The notes under the pieces: model-generated | Told to the model about the DNA's origin: nothing | Seen by the model: the letters and a program-made list of their open reading frames with translations, nothing else | Database searches by the model: none | Source: Rhodococcoides trifolii | GTDB taxonomy: Bacteria > Actinomycetota > Actinomycetes > Mycobacteriales > Mycobacteriaceae | Direction: 5' to 3' | Length of the DNA stretch: 40,410 bases | Assembly: GCF_014635345.1 (NCBI RefSeq) | Contig: NZ_BMCU01000010.1 | Location: 1-40,410, forward strand | Part shown: positions 14,687 to 21,997 of the stretch, piece by piece | How positions within the stretch are numbered: position 1 is the stretch's first letter | Layout of the letters: the number at the start of each line of letters is the position of its first letter | Program-made: the position numbers and the translations under genes

Positions 14687-15885
14687 GCTACGACGTCGCG
14701 CGGGTACGAGGGCTCATCCCCTCCCTCGGCGACGGGTGGATTCACCTCGACCCGCAACTCGGAATGCAGATTCCCGACCGCGTCTCCACCGCCGTCTCGA
14801 CGGCGTTCCGCGGGGCGTCGTCGACGCGTACGGGTCGACACACCTTCTCCCGTCGCAGCGCGTCGATCACCGAGGATGCCCGGCAGGCAGTTGCCGATCT
14901 CGTCGGTGGCAAACCGGAAGGCGTCGTTCTCGGTCCGGATCGGGCGACGCTTCTGGCGTGGCTCGCCGAATCGCTCAGCACCCGTCTCGGTCTCGGAACG
15001 GGGCTGGTTCTGTCCCGTCTCGACGACGAAGCGAACGTCGCGCCGTGGCTGCGCATCGCGAACCGCTACGGCGCCCAGGTCCGGTGGGCCGAGGTGGACA
15101 TCGAGACCTGTGCTCTCCCGAGCTGGCAGTTCACCGAACTGATCGGACCCACGACGCGTCTGGTGGCGCTCACCGCCGCGTCGCCGGTGGTGGGTTCGGC
15201 GCCCGACGTCCGCATCGCCGCCGACCGGGTCCACGATGTCGGCGGTCTGATCGTGGTCGACGCCGTCGGTGCGACGCCCTACGCCCACGTCGACATCGGT
15301 GAACTCGGCGCCGACGTGGTGGCGGTCAGCGCACCGGCGTGGGGCGGACCTCAGGTGGGCGCCTTGGTGTTCCGGGACCCGGCCCTTCTCGACCGCATTC
15401 CCGCGATGTCGCTGAATCCACAGGCGCGGGGCGCCGAGCGGCTCGAGGTGGGCGGTCTGCAGTACGCGATGCTCGCGGGAATGACCGCCTCGATCGACTT
15501 CCTCGCCGGTCTGGACGAGAACGCCACGGGCTCGCGTCGCCGACGCCTCGAGATGTCCATCAGCTCGCTGCAGGACTATCAGGATCAGCTGTTCGACCAC
15601 TTGCTGAAATCCCTGGACGACCTCCCGAGGGCCATGGTCATCGGACGGTCCCCGAGCCGGGTGCCGACACTCAGTTTGAGCGTCGACGGCGTCCCCGCCG
15701 AGAAGGTGGCAGCCCACCTCGCCGAGAACCGCATCGGCGTCGTCAGCGGCATCCACGGTGGCAGCCGATTGCTCGACTCGCTCGGGGTGAACGACGAGGG
15801 CGGCGCCATCACCATCGGGTTGGCGCCGTACACGACGCGCTACGAACTCGACGAGTTCGTCTCGCGGATAGCGGCTCTCAGCTGA
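14683..15885 (+). CDS. Cysteine-desulfurase-like (class V aminotransferase fold) protein lacking the PLP lysine
   Basis: 400 aa, full length for fold type I class V. The PLP-ring aspartate is kept (D193 in VVDAVGATPY), and the substrate-domain ends look normal (VPTLSLSVDG, HLAENRIGVVSG, GLAPYTTRYELDEF). At the place where family members have Ser-Gly-His-Lys-x-x-Gly-Pro, this protein has SAPAWGGP (216-223): the Schiff-base lysine is replaced by A219 and the histidine before it by proline. It therefore probably does not catalyse normal PLP chemistry. It sits next to bpa as Rv3778c does in M. tuberculosis. The ATG at 14683 is preferred over GTG 14674, which overlaps the TAGAGT hexamer. It may be a regulatory or scaffold protein. 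Confidence 0.82.
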   Translation: MSYDVARVRGLIPSLGDGWIHLDPQLGMQIPDRVSTAVSTAFRGASSTRTGRHTFSRRSASITEDARQAVADLVGGKPEGVVLGPDRATLLAWLAESLSTRLGLGTGLVLSRLDDEANVAPWLRIANRYGAQVRWAEVDIETCALPSWQFTELIGPTTRLVALTAASPVVGSAPDVRIAADRVHDVGGLIVVDAVGATPYAHVDIGELGADVVAVSAPAWGGPQVGALVFRDPALLDRIPAMSLNPQARGAERLEVGGLQYAMLAGMTASIDFLAGLDENATGSRRRRLEMSISSLQDYQDQLFDHLLKSLDDLPRAMVIGRSPSRVPTLSLSVDGVPAEKVAAHLAENRIGVVSGIHGGSRLLDSLGVNDEGGAITIGLAPYTTRYELDEFVSRIAALS

Positions 15886-16233
15886 TCAAGCCGCGATCGC
15901 GTTGACGATCACGGCGACCAGCGCCAGCACCAGGAGGAAGGCAGCCGGGCCGAACTGGCCGTCCTTGACACGGATGTGCCCGACGACTGCGCCGACGAAG
16001 TAGAGAACGACACCGATCGCGGCAGCGATGGCCAACGGCGTGAAGAAGATGCCGATGATCAACCCCACTGCACCGGCCAGTTCGACGACGGCGAGCAGCG
16101 GGATCTTGTCGTCGGGGAAACCGACGGAACGAATGCCGGCCAGAGCTTGCTCGTTCTTGGTCAGTTTTCCGATCGCGGACAGAGTCAGCGCGATGGCGAG
16201 GAAGGCATTGACAACGATTGCGACGATGGCCAT
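15886..16233 (-). CDS. DoxX-family membrane protein
   Basis: 115 aa with four hydrophobic helices at about 3-22, 43-63, 66-86 and 95-113, the DoxX plan. Family features: a Lys in the first loop after SAIGKLTKN, and GFPDDKIPLLAVVELAGAVGLIIG for helix 2. DoxX-like proteins are linked to membrane redox balance and thiol stress, but a precise reaction is not established. It starts 15 nt after the end of the quinone oxidoreductase gene, so both are likely one transcript. Its stop directly abuts the stop of the convergent class V gene. Confidence 0.85.
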   Translation of the reverse strand: MAIVAIVVNAFLAIALTLSAIGKLTKNEQALAGIRSVGFPDDKIPLLAVVELAGAVGLIIGIFFTPLAIAAAIGVVLYFVGAVVGHIRVKDGQFGPAAFLLVLALVAVIVNAIAA

Positions 16234-16248
16234 GGTCGTTATCCAACC

Positions 16249-17238
16249 TCATCGAACGCGCAGCAGCACCTTCCCCACGGTGGAGTGGTCGTCGAGCATC
16301 CGGTGCGCGGACGCCGCGTCCTGAATGGGCACCTCGGCGTGGATCACCGGAACCACGGCGCCTTCGGTGACGAGAGGCCAGACGTGTTCGACCACGGCCC
16401 GAATGATCTCGGCCTTTCCGTGCGCACCGCTGAGCGGGCGAGCGCGCAGCCCGGCGGCATGAACGGTGCCGCGTTTGGCGATCAAGCTGCCGAAGTCGAG
16501 CTCTGCTTTCCGGCCACCCTGCATGCCGATCGTGATCAACCGGCCGTCCATCGCGAGCGCAGAGATGTTGCGGGACAGATACTTCGCGCCCATGTTGTCG
16601 AGGATGACGTCGGCGCCGTGACCGTCGGTGGCCGTATTCAGCTCCTCGACGAAATCGGTTGTCTTGTAGTCGATCAGAATCTCGGCGCCGTACGTGCGGC
16701 AGATCTCCAGCTTCTCGGCCGAGCCTGCAGTCACCGCGACCCGTACTCCGAGGGCCTTCGCCAATTGCGAAGCGTGCGTTCCGATTCCACTGCCGCCGCC
16801 GTGAATGAGCAGGGTGTCGCCCGATTTCAGGCCGGCCGTCATCATCACGTTCGACCACACGGTGCACGCCACCTCGGGCAGGGCAGCTGCGGCGCGCAGG
16901 TCGAGCCCGTCGGGAATCGGCATGACCTGACCGACGGGCGCGACCACCTGCTCGGCGTACCCACCGCCGGCGAGGAGTGCGCAGACTCGGTCACCGACCG
17001 AGAATCCGGAGACGCCCGGTCCGAGGTCGCTGACGATGCCCGAACACTCGAGTCCGAGAATCTCCGACGCTCCGGGCGGAGGTGGGTAATTGCCTTGCCG
17101 CTGTTGCAGATCGGCGCGGTTGACCGCGGTGGCGGACACGTCGATCAGCACTTCGCCGGGGCCGGGTGTCGGGTCGGGCACCTCGGTCCACGTCAGGACG
17201 TCGGGGTCACCGTATTCGCGGAGCGTGATCGCATGCAT
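16249..17238 (-). CDS. NADPH:quinone oxidoreductase-like protein (zinc-free MDR, PIG3 type)
   Basis: 329 aa medium-chain dehydrogenase/reductase without the zinc ligands. GroES-like domain at 1-120 with NRADLQQRQGNYPPPPGASE (typical of PIG3/TP53I3 quinone reductases) and LGLECSG; Rossmann domain with HGGGSGIGTHASQLAKALG near 146-164 and a basic AGSAEKLE after strand 2, favouring NADPH. It likely reduces quinones or small enals in the cytosol. In M. tuberculosis Rv3777, next to Rv3778c, has this role and place. A TACGGT hexamer (17250 to 17245) is 6 nt before the ATG, with no SD: probable leaderless mRNA. It is followed by the doxX-like gene. Confidence 0.88.
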   Translation of the reverse strand: MHAITLREYGDPDVLTWTEVPDPTPGPGEVLIDVSATAVNRADLQQRQGNYPPPPGASEILGLECSGIVSDLGPGVSGFSVGDRVCALLAGGGYAEQVVAPVGQVMPIPDGLDLRAAAALPEVACTVWSNVMMTAGLKSGDTLLIHGGGSGIGTHASQLAKALGVRVAVTAGSAEKLEICRTYGAEILIDYKTTDFVEELNTATDGHGADVILDNMGAKYLSRNISALAMDGRLITIGMQGGRKAELDFGSLIAKRGTVHAAGLRARPLSGAHGKAEIIRAVVEHVWPLVTEGAVVPVIHAEVPIQDAASAHRMLDDHSTVGKVLLRVR

Positions 17239-17277
17239 GAGACCACCGTAGGCCCTCCCCCGAAACGGGACGCGAAC

Positions 17278-18312
17278 TCAGGCGCTCTCCGTCGCCCCCG
17301 CCCAGATGTTGATTCCGGAATCCCGGGCGTGCGCGTCGATCGAGGACAGCTCCTCGTCGCTGAACGAGAGGTTGCCGAGCGCTCCCACGTTGTCCTCCAA
17401 CTGCTTCACGCTCGACGCGCCGATCAGGACCGACGTGACCCGCGAGTCGCGCAGTGCCCAGCTCAGCGCCAGTTGCGCCAACGACTGCCCCCGCGCCGAG
17501 GCGATGTCGTTCAGGGCGCGAAGATGGCCGAGAGTCTCCTCGTTCAGCCAGTCGGGATCGAGCGATTTACCCTGCGCTGCACGTGAATTGGCCGGAACGC
17601 CGTCCAGATATTTGTCGGTCAGCATTCCCTGAGCCAACGGGGAGAACGCAATCGTCCCGACGCCGAGGTCGTCGAGGGTGCCCAACAGTTCGGTCTCGAT
17701 CCAGCGGTTCAGCATCGAGTACGACGGCTGATGGATCAGCAACGGAACACCCGCGTCGGAGAGCAACGACGCCATGGCGCGCGTGCGCTCGGGTGAGTAC
17801 GAACTGATGCCGACGTGCAGTGCCTTGCCCTGGTGGACGGCGCTGATCAACGCACCGGCGGTCTCTTCGACGGGTGTGTCGGCGTCGGGCCGATGGCTGT
17901 AGAAGATGTCGACGTAGTCGATCCCCATTCGTCCCAGCGACTGGTCCAGCGACGACAGCAGGTACTTGCGAGATCCGCCGAATCCGTAGGGGCCGGGCCA
18001 CATGTCCCAGCCGGCCTTCGACGAGATCACCAGTTCGTCGCGGTAGGGACCGAAATCTTCGCGGAGGATCCGTCCGAAGTTGATCTCGGCGCTGCCGTAC
18101 GGAGGGCCGTAGTTGTTGGCCAGGTCGAAATGGGTGATTCCGAGGTCGAACGCACGGCGCAGAACGTCGCGCTGAGTCTGCAACGGCGTGTCGTCGCCGA
18201 AGTTGTGCCACAACCCGAGGGAGATGGCGGGGAGTTTCAGGCCGGACGTTCCCGTGCGGCGGTAGGGCATGTTCTCGTAACGGTCGGGATGTGCAACGTA
18301 AGGATCGGGCAT
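17278..18312 (-). CDS. Aldo/keto reductase, YghZ (L-glyceraldehyde 3-phosphate reductase) type
   Basis: 344 aa, close to E. coli YghZ (346 aa), which reduces L-glyceraldehyde 3-phosphate and methylglyoxal with NADPH. Very close family segments: LGLWHNFGDDTPL, DLGITHFDLANNYGPPYGSAE, KAGWDMWPGPYGFGGSRKYL and VDIFYSHRPD. The catalytic tetrad Asp-Tyr-Lys-His is complete in these blocks. The ATG at 18312 is chosen with AGGA about 8 nt upstream; a GTG at 18327 would add five residues. It is divergent from the lactate-monooxygenase-like gene with 32 bp between starts. Likely a detoxification enzyme for reactive aldehydes. Confidence 0.9.
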   Translation of the reverse strand: MPDPYVAHPDRYENMPYRRTGTSGLKLPAISLGLWHNFGDDTPLQTQRDVLRRAFDLGITHFDLANNYGPPYGSAEINFGRILREDFGPYRDELVISSKAGWDMWPGPYGFGGSRKYLLSSLDQSLGRMGIDYVDIFYSHRPDADTPVEETAGALISAVHQGKALHVGISSYSPERTRAMASLLSDAGVPLLIHQPSYSMLNRWIETELLGTLDDLGVGTIAFSPLAQGMLTDKYLDGVPANSRAAQGKSLDPDWLNEETLGHLRALNDIASARGQSLAQLALSWALRDSRVTSVLIGASSVKQLEDNVGALGNLSFSDEELSSIDAHARDSGINIWAGATESA

Positions 18313-18344
18313 GCTGTCATCCTGCACCGTCTAGCGTGGGGCGG

Positions 18345-19520
18345 GTGACGTACTTCGGCAACTTCCAGAACGAGATCTACCTCGGCGGCCTCGGCGGAGC
18401 TGTTCCCGAGCTCCCCATGACGGCCGCGGAACTCGAGCAGCAGGCGCGCGAAACTCTGTCCGCCGCTGCCTTCGCCTACATCGCAGGCAGCTCGTCCACC
18501 GAACGCACCGCTCGCTCGAACGTCGACGCGTTCGCTTCTCGCCGGATCGTGCCGAGAATGTGGCGCGGGGCCAGCGCTCCCGACGCCCGCGATCTGTCGG
18601 TCGAGGTTCTCGGAACACGGCTGGCTGCACCGATTCTCACCGCGCCGGTCGGTGTGCTCGGCATGGTGCACACCGACGCGGAGCCGTCCGTCGGATCGGC
18701 CGCGAGCGAGTTGGGGATCGGGTCCGTGCTCTCCACCGCGTCGTCGACCGCCCTCGAGGACGTCGCCCCGAGCTCCGGGGAGAACTGGTGGTTCCAGCTG
18801 TACTGGCCCGCCGACCACGAATTGGCGGAGTCCCTCGTGCGTCGCGCGACGGCGGCGGGAGCCAAGGCCATCGTCGTCACCGCCGACACACCTGGAATGG
18901 GTTGGCGGCCAAGGGACCTCACCCTCGGTCACCTCCCGTTCCTGAAGGCGGAGGGCATCGCCAACTACCTGAGCGATCCGGTCTTCCGCTCACGCCTCGC
19001 CACCCCGCCGGAGGAGAGTGCGGAGGCCATGCAGATCGCGGTACTCACCTGGGTGGGCATGTTTGGCAATCACACACTCCGGCCTTCCGACGTCGAGAGG
19101 GTCCGGCAGTGGACGGACCTGCCGGTGGCGGTGAAGGGCGTCCTGCATCCCGACGACGCCCGGGCCGTCGTCGACGCCGGCGCCGCGGGTGTCGTTGTGA
19201 GCAATCACGGTGGCCGTCAGGTCGACGGGTCCATCTCGTCTCTCGACGCGTTGGGCCCGATCGCCGATGCGGTCGGTGACCGCGCGGCCGTCCTGCTCGA
19301 CTCGGGCATTCGATCCGGGTCCGACGTGATCGTCGCGCTCGCGTCCGGAGCGGACGCCGTCTTCTACGGTCGGCCGTGGGTCTACGGGCTCGGGCTCGCA
19401 GGTCGGGCGGGTGTGGTGCATGCACTCTGGTGCCTGCTTGCCGACTTCGATCTGACGATGGGTCTCGCCGGTTTGTCCTCGATCAAGGAGATCGATCGCT
19501 CCGTTCTCGCGGACAGGTGA
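18345..19520 (+). CDS. FMN-dependent alpha-hydroxy-acid oxidase, lactate 2-monooxygenase-like
   Basis: 391 aa TIM-barrel flavoenzyme, close in length to M. smegmatis lactate 2-monooxygenase (about 394 aa), which turns L-lactate into acetate, CO2 and water. Key residues match: Y45 (substrate Tyr in AYIAG), Y153 in FQLYW, R190 in WRPRDLT, K264 in VKGVLHPDDA, and the catalytic H288 with R291 in SNHGGRQ. It could also act on mandelate or another 2-hydroxy acid. The GTG at 18345 follows a TAGCGT hexamer (18332-18337) by 7 nt, a leaderless arrangement. A MarR regulator gene lies 46 nt downstream on the same strand. Confidence 0.88.
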   Translation: MTYFGNFQNEIYLGGLGGAVPELPMTAAELEQQARETLSAAAFAYIAGSSSTERTARSNVDAFASRRIVPRMWRGASAPDARDLSVEVLGTRLAAPILTAPVGVLGMVHTDAEPSVGSAASELGIGSVLSTASSTALEDVAPSSGENWWFQLYWPADHELAESLVRRATAAGAKAIVVTADTPGMGWRPRDLTLGHLPFLKAEGIANYLSDPVFRSRLATPPEESAEAMQIAVLTWVGMFGNHTLRPSDVERVRQWTDLPVAVKGVLHPDDARAVVDAGAAGVVVSNHGGRQVDGSISSLDALGPIADAVGDRAAVLLDSGIRSGSDVIVALASGADAVFYGRPWVYGLGLAGRAGVVHALWCLLADFDLTMGLAGLSSIKEIDRSVLADR

Positions 19521-19566
19521 GCGATCAGCGGAGCAGACTCGTCGGTCTGGACTACCCTCGTCTCCC

Positions 19567-20064
19567 GTGACCGCTGAAATCGGGGAGACCGGCGAAACTG
19601 GTGTTCAGCCCAACTGGCTGGACCATACGGAGATGCGCGCGTGGCGCAGTCTCATGGACGGCAGCTACCGGTTGATGGACGTGCTGAACCGGGATCTACA
19701 GGACAGCCACGGACTCACACTGGCCGAGTACCGCATCTTGGTCATGTTGTCGGAGTCGCCGGACGGAGCGCTGCGCATGTCGGAGCTGGCCGACGGGGTG
19801 CTGTCTTCCCGCAGCAGGCTCACTCACCAGATTCGGCGGATGCAGACGCAGAACATGGTGGTTCGCGATACCTGCCTCGAGGACGGACGCGGCGTGCTGG
19901 CGGTCATCACCGAGGAAGGTCGAGCCCGCCTTCGCAGTGCGGCACCTACTCATGTGGTCAGTGTGCGCAAGCACTTGATCGATCTGCTGACCTCCTCCGA
20001 ACAGCAGGTGCTGGGGGACGTGTTCGAGAAGGTCGACGGGCACCTGACCCGCGACGGCTACTAG
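19567..20064 (+). CDS. MarR-family transcriptional regulator
   Basis: 165 aa winged-helix dimeric repressor. N-terminal dimer helix with WRSLMDGSYRLMDVLNRDLQ (about 26-45); recognition part MSELADGVLSSRSRLTHQIRRM (70-91); wing with DTCLEDGRGVLAVITEEGRARL (100-121). Ligand and targets are unknown; the upstream flavoenzyme and divergent reductase are plausible targets. GTG start with TACCCT (19553-19558) 8 nt upstream and no SD, consistent with its own leaderless promoter. A tRNA-Ser gene begins 26 nt after its stop. Confidence 0.9.
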   Translation: MTAEIGETGETGVQPNWLDHTEMRAWRSLMDGSYRLMDVLNRDLQDSHGLTLAEYRILVMLSESPDGALRMSELADGVLSSRSRLTHQIRRMQTQNMVVRDTCLEDGRGVLAVITEEGRARLRSAAPTHVVSVRKHLIDLLTSSEQQVLGDVFEKVDGHLTRDGY

Positions 20065-20090
20065 GCGCGAGGGCTACTAGACTCGACTAT

Positions 20091-20180
20091 GGAAGCGTGG
20101 CAGAGCGGCCCAATGCACTCGCCTTGAAAGCGAGAGACGTGTAAAAGCGTCCGGGGGTTCAAATCCCTCCGCTTCCGCCA
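20091..20180 (+). tRNA. tRNA-Ser (anticodon UGA)
   Basis: 90 nt with encoded CCA. Acceptor stem GGAAGCG pairs with CGCTTCC (20170-20176), discriminator G. Anticodon stem CTCGC/GCGAG encloses loop CTTGAAA with anticodon TGA at 20125-20127. A long variable arm (GACGTGTAAAAGCGTC) and TTCAAAT T-loop mark a class II serine tRNA. A TAGACT hexamer at 20078-20083 is 7 nt before G1, so transcription may start almost at the mature 5' end. Confidence 0.97.
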
Positions 20181-20236
20181 AAAGACAAAAATCCGGTGCC
20201 CGACGGTTCCCCCTGCGGACCGCCGAGCACCGGATT
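20181..20236 (-). terminator. Intrinsic terminator of the PucR gene, also behind tRNA-Ser
   Basis: Arms AATCCGGTGC (20190-20199) and GCACCGGATT (20227-20236) extend inward with mostly paired bases to an 18-bp stem. On the minus strand the stem is followed by TTTTTGTCTTTT, a clear U-tract, so it terminates the minus-strand pucR-like transcript. On the plus strand the hairpin follows the tRNA by 9 nt and may stop that transcript too, with only CTCTCGTTCTC behind it. Confidence 0.8.
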
Positions 20237-20259
20237 CTCTCGTTCTCCGGTCGGATCGA

Positions 20260-21513
20260 TCAGGACCCGTTGCGCTCCAACCCCTGTGCGACGATGGCGG
20301 CCTGCAGGTACCGCAGGCCCGACGGCACGCTCGGGTCGATTCCGGTGAGATGGCCGATGCGCTTGAGCCGGTAGTCGACGGTGTTCGCGTGGACGAACAG
20401 GTGCCGCGCCGTCCGCTGCCGGTTGAGCTCGTGGCCGATGTACGCCTTCAGAGTTTCGAGCAGTTCGGGCGAATCGTCGAGCGGAGCCAGGACGCGCAGC
20501 AGGTGTTCGCGCCCGCGTCCGGGGCGGGTGATCTGGTACTCGAGCACCAGGTCCTCGGTGCGGTACGTGCCCGGCTTACGGCCGAGTTGACGTGTCAGAG
20601 AAAGCAATTCGTAACCGTGCTCCGATGCTGCGGGAACGTCGCCTCGGTCGGACTCGGTGACCGTCGCGGTGATCGGAATCTCGCCGGCCTTGCTCAACTG
20701 CTCGATCAACTCGTCGACCCATTCGCGTTCGCGCGGTGCCGGCAGCAGGATGGTGCCGCCTTCGGTGCTGAGCAACGCCAAAGGTGTACGGCCACACTGG
20801 GTCGCGAGTTCGGCCTGGATGCGGCGCAGTTTGCGGCGACCGGAGACGGTGCGGTCGACGGTCGGATTGTTCTCGTCGGGGTGCTGCGGGAAGTGCAGCG
20901 CGATGACCATGTAGCGGTCGGCGAGGTCGATGCCGCACTGCTTGGCCTGGGAGAGCGCGTTGGGTCCACCACTGAGCAGTGTGGTGACGAGAGTATGTGT
21001 GGCCGTGTGGTGTTCACTCGCCACCGAACGATATTCGTCGACGTAGGCGATGGACACCTCGGTGGTGACTGCTTCGAGCAGGGTCACCAGCAGGAGCGAG
21101 TTGTCGGTGACGTTGTTGGTGTCGGTGGTGCGCGATTGCTGGGCGATCAGCGTGAGCCCGAATCGGAAACCGTCGTGGTAGGCGCGCAGGATCGACCGCA
21201 GCGGTACACCCTCGCGTGCCCAGCGGGCAGCCGCGTCGTGCACGTTGACGAGGTCTCTCTCGGTCGGTGTCTTGCCGTTCTCCAGCATCTGTACGGCGAG
21301 GCCGAGGCAGCGGACGGTGACCTCGGTGACGTCGCCGTGCAGGAGTTCACCGGGGAGGGTGCCGCAGGGTGTGTTGGCCGCGAAGTGGTCGACCAGGTGG
21401 CGCGCGACGCCGCGGAGTTCGCTCGAGCCGATCGCATGGGACCGGTCACCGGCCATGAAGCCCGCGTCGACAGCGCCGTTCAGTGGATTGAGTGCCGTCT
21501 TGGTGATCGTCAT
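20260..21513 (-). CDS. PucR/CdaR-family transcriptional regulator
   Basis: 417 aa. The N-terminal helical domain (about 30-165) resembles the RsbRD-type domain of this group (HDAAARWAREGVPLRSILRAYHDGF), followed by a CdaR GGDEF-like domain at about 190-300 and a C-terminal PucR helix-turn-helix at about 360-390 (RTARHLFVHANTVDYRLKRI). Such proteins are usually activators of catabolic or stress genes; the inducer is unknown. The ATG at 21513 is chosen because GGGGGG at 21519-21524 on the minus strand is a good SD about 5 nt away. It is divergent, across 484 bp, from the mycolyltransferase-like gene, a possible target. Confidence 0.88.
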   Translation of the reverse strand: MTITKTALNPLNGAVDAGFMAGDRSHAIGSSELRGVARHLVDHFAANTPCGTLPGELLHGDVTEVTVRCLGLAVQMLENGKTPTERDLVNVHDAAARWAREGVPLRSILRAYHDGFRFGLTLIAQQSRTTDTNNVTDNSLLLVTLLEAVTTEVSIAYVDEYRSVASEHHTATHTLVTTLLSGGPNALSQAKQCGIDLADRYMVIALHFPQHPDENNPTVDRTVSGRRKLRRIQAELATQCGRTPLALLSTEGGTILLPAPREREWVDELIEQLSKAGEIPITATVTESDRGDVPAASEHGYELLSLTRQLGRKPGTYRTEDLVLEYQITRPGRGREHLLRVLAPLDDSPELLETLKAYIGHELNRQRTARHLFVHANTVDYRLKRIGHLTGIDPSVPSGLRYLQAAIVAQGLERNGS

Positions 21514-21997
21514 GATGCCCCCCAGTGGCGGTTCGAGTAGACCGGACCTCGCGGCCCGGTACGTACCGTAACAACGAATAACGTACCTCGAGATTGTTTC
21601 GAGATAAGTTGTTGAACCATGGGTTTGGTCGACGTGGCAACCCGGCGTCGGGCCAAGCCACACACGGGACCGCCCGGAGTCGTGCGTCCAGCACAGCATG
21701 GCCTTCGGCTCGAATGAACATCACGTGACAAATACCAATATCGACACATTGCATTTGTAATCTGTCACGTAACCATTTATCGATGTTCCCTTTTCGGGTC
21801 GGAGCGGAGGCGACACAACCGCCGGTGGAGAATCCACGGCCTCGTAGACGGACTGCTGTGATCGCTGACAACCGCATTTCGTTGCAGGTCAAGGGTGCTC
21901 GAGGCACCCTTTTCGTGAGTTATCTTTGTGTGGGCGACGTGGCCGAATTCTCGACCGATGCGCGCCGGAAGCAGTGATGGTGAATCAAGGGGATGGA
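21514..21997. promoter_or_regulatory. 484-bp divergent intergenic region with several operator-like repeats
   Basis: No gene is seen. It holds: a 12-bp perfect palindrome CGGTACGTACCG at 21557-21568, 44 bp upstream of the pucR-like ATG; CTCGA/TCGAG arms near 21587-21603; an A+T-rich stretch (about 21720-21785) with inverted arms ACGTGACA (21723-21730) and TGTCACGT (21763-21770) 32 bp apart; and a hairpin at 21891-21913. The layout suits a regulated divergent promoter pair. All sites are seen; binding partners are inferred. Confidence 0.5.
21891..21913 (+). terminator. Hairpin upstream of the mycolyltransferase-like gene
   Basis: Arms AAGGGTGC (21891-21898) and GCACCCTT (21904-21911) with a 5-nt loop, followed by two more T. 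It lies about 85 nt upstream of the downstream ATG, so on the plus strand it could be an attenuator or the end of a short leader RNA. The T-run is short, so termination strength is uncertain. Confidence 0.4.

Noticed and set aside
15976..17586. 536-codon plus-strand open frame
   Set aside because: Antisense to the DoxX, quinone reductase and aldo/keto reductase genes; an artefact of high-GC codon structure.
20350..21540. 396-codon plus-strand open frame
   Set aside because: Antisense to the PucR-family regulator, whose domains and helix-turn-helix are intact.
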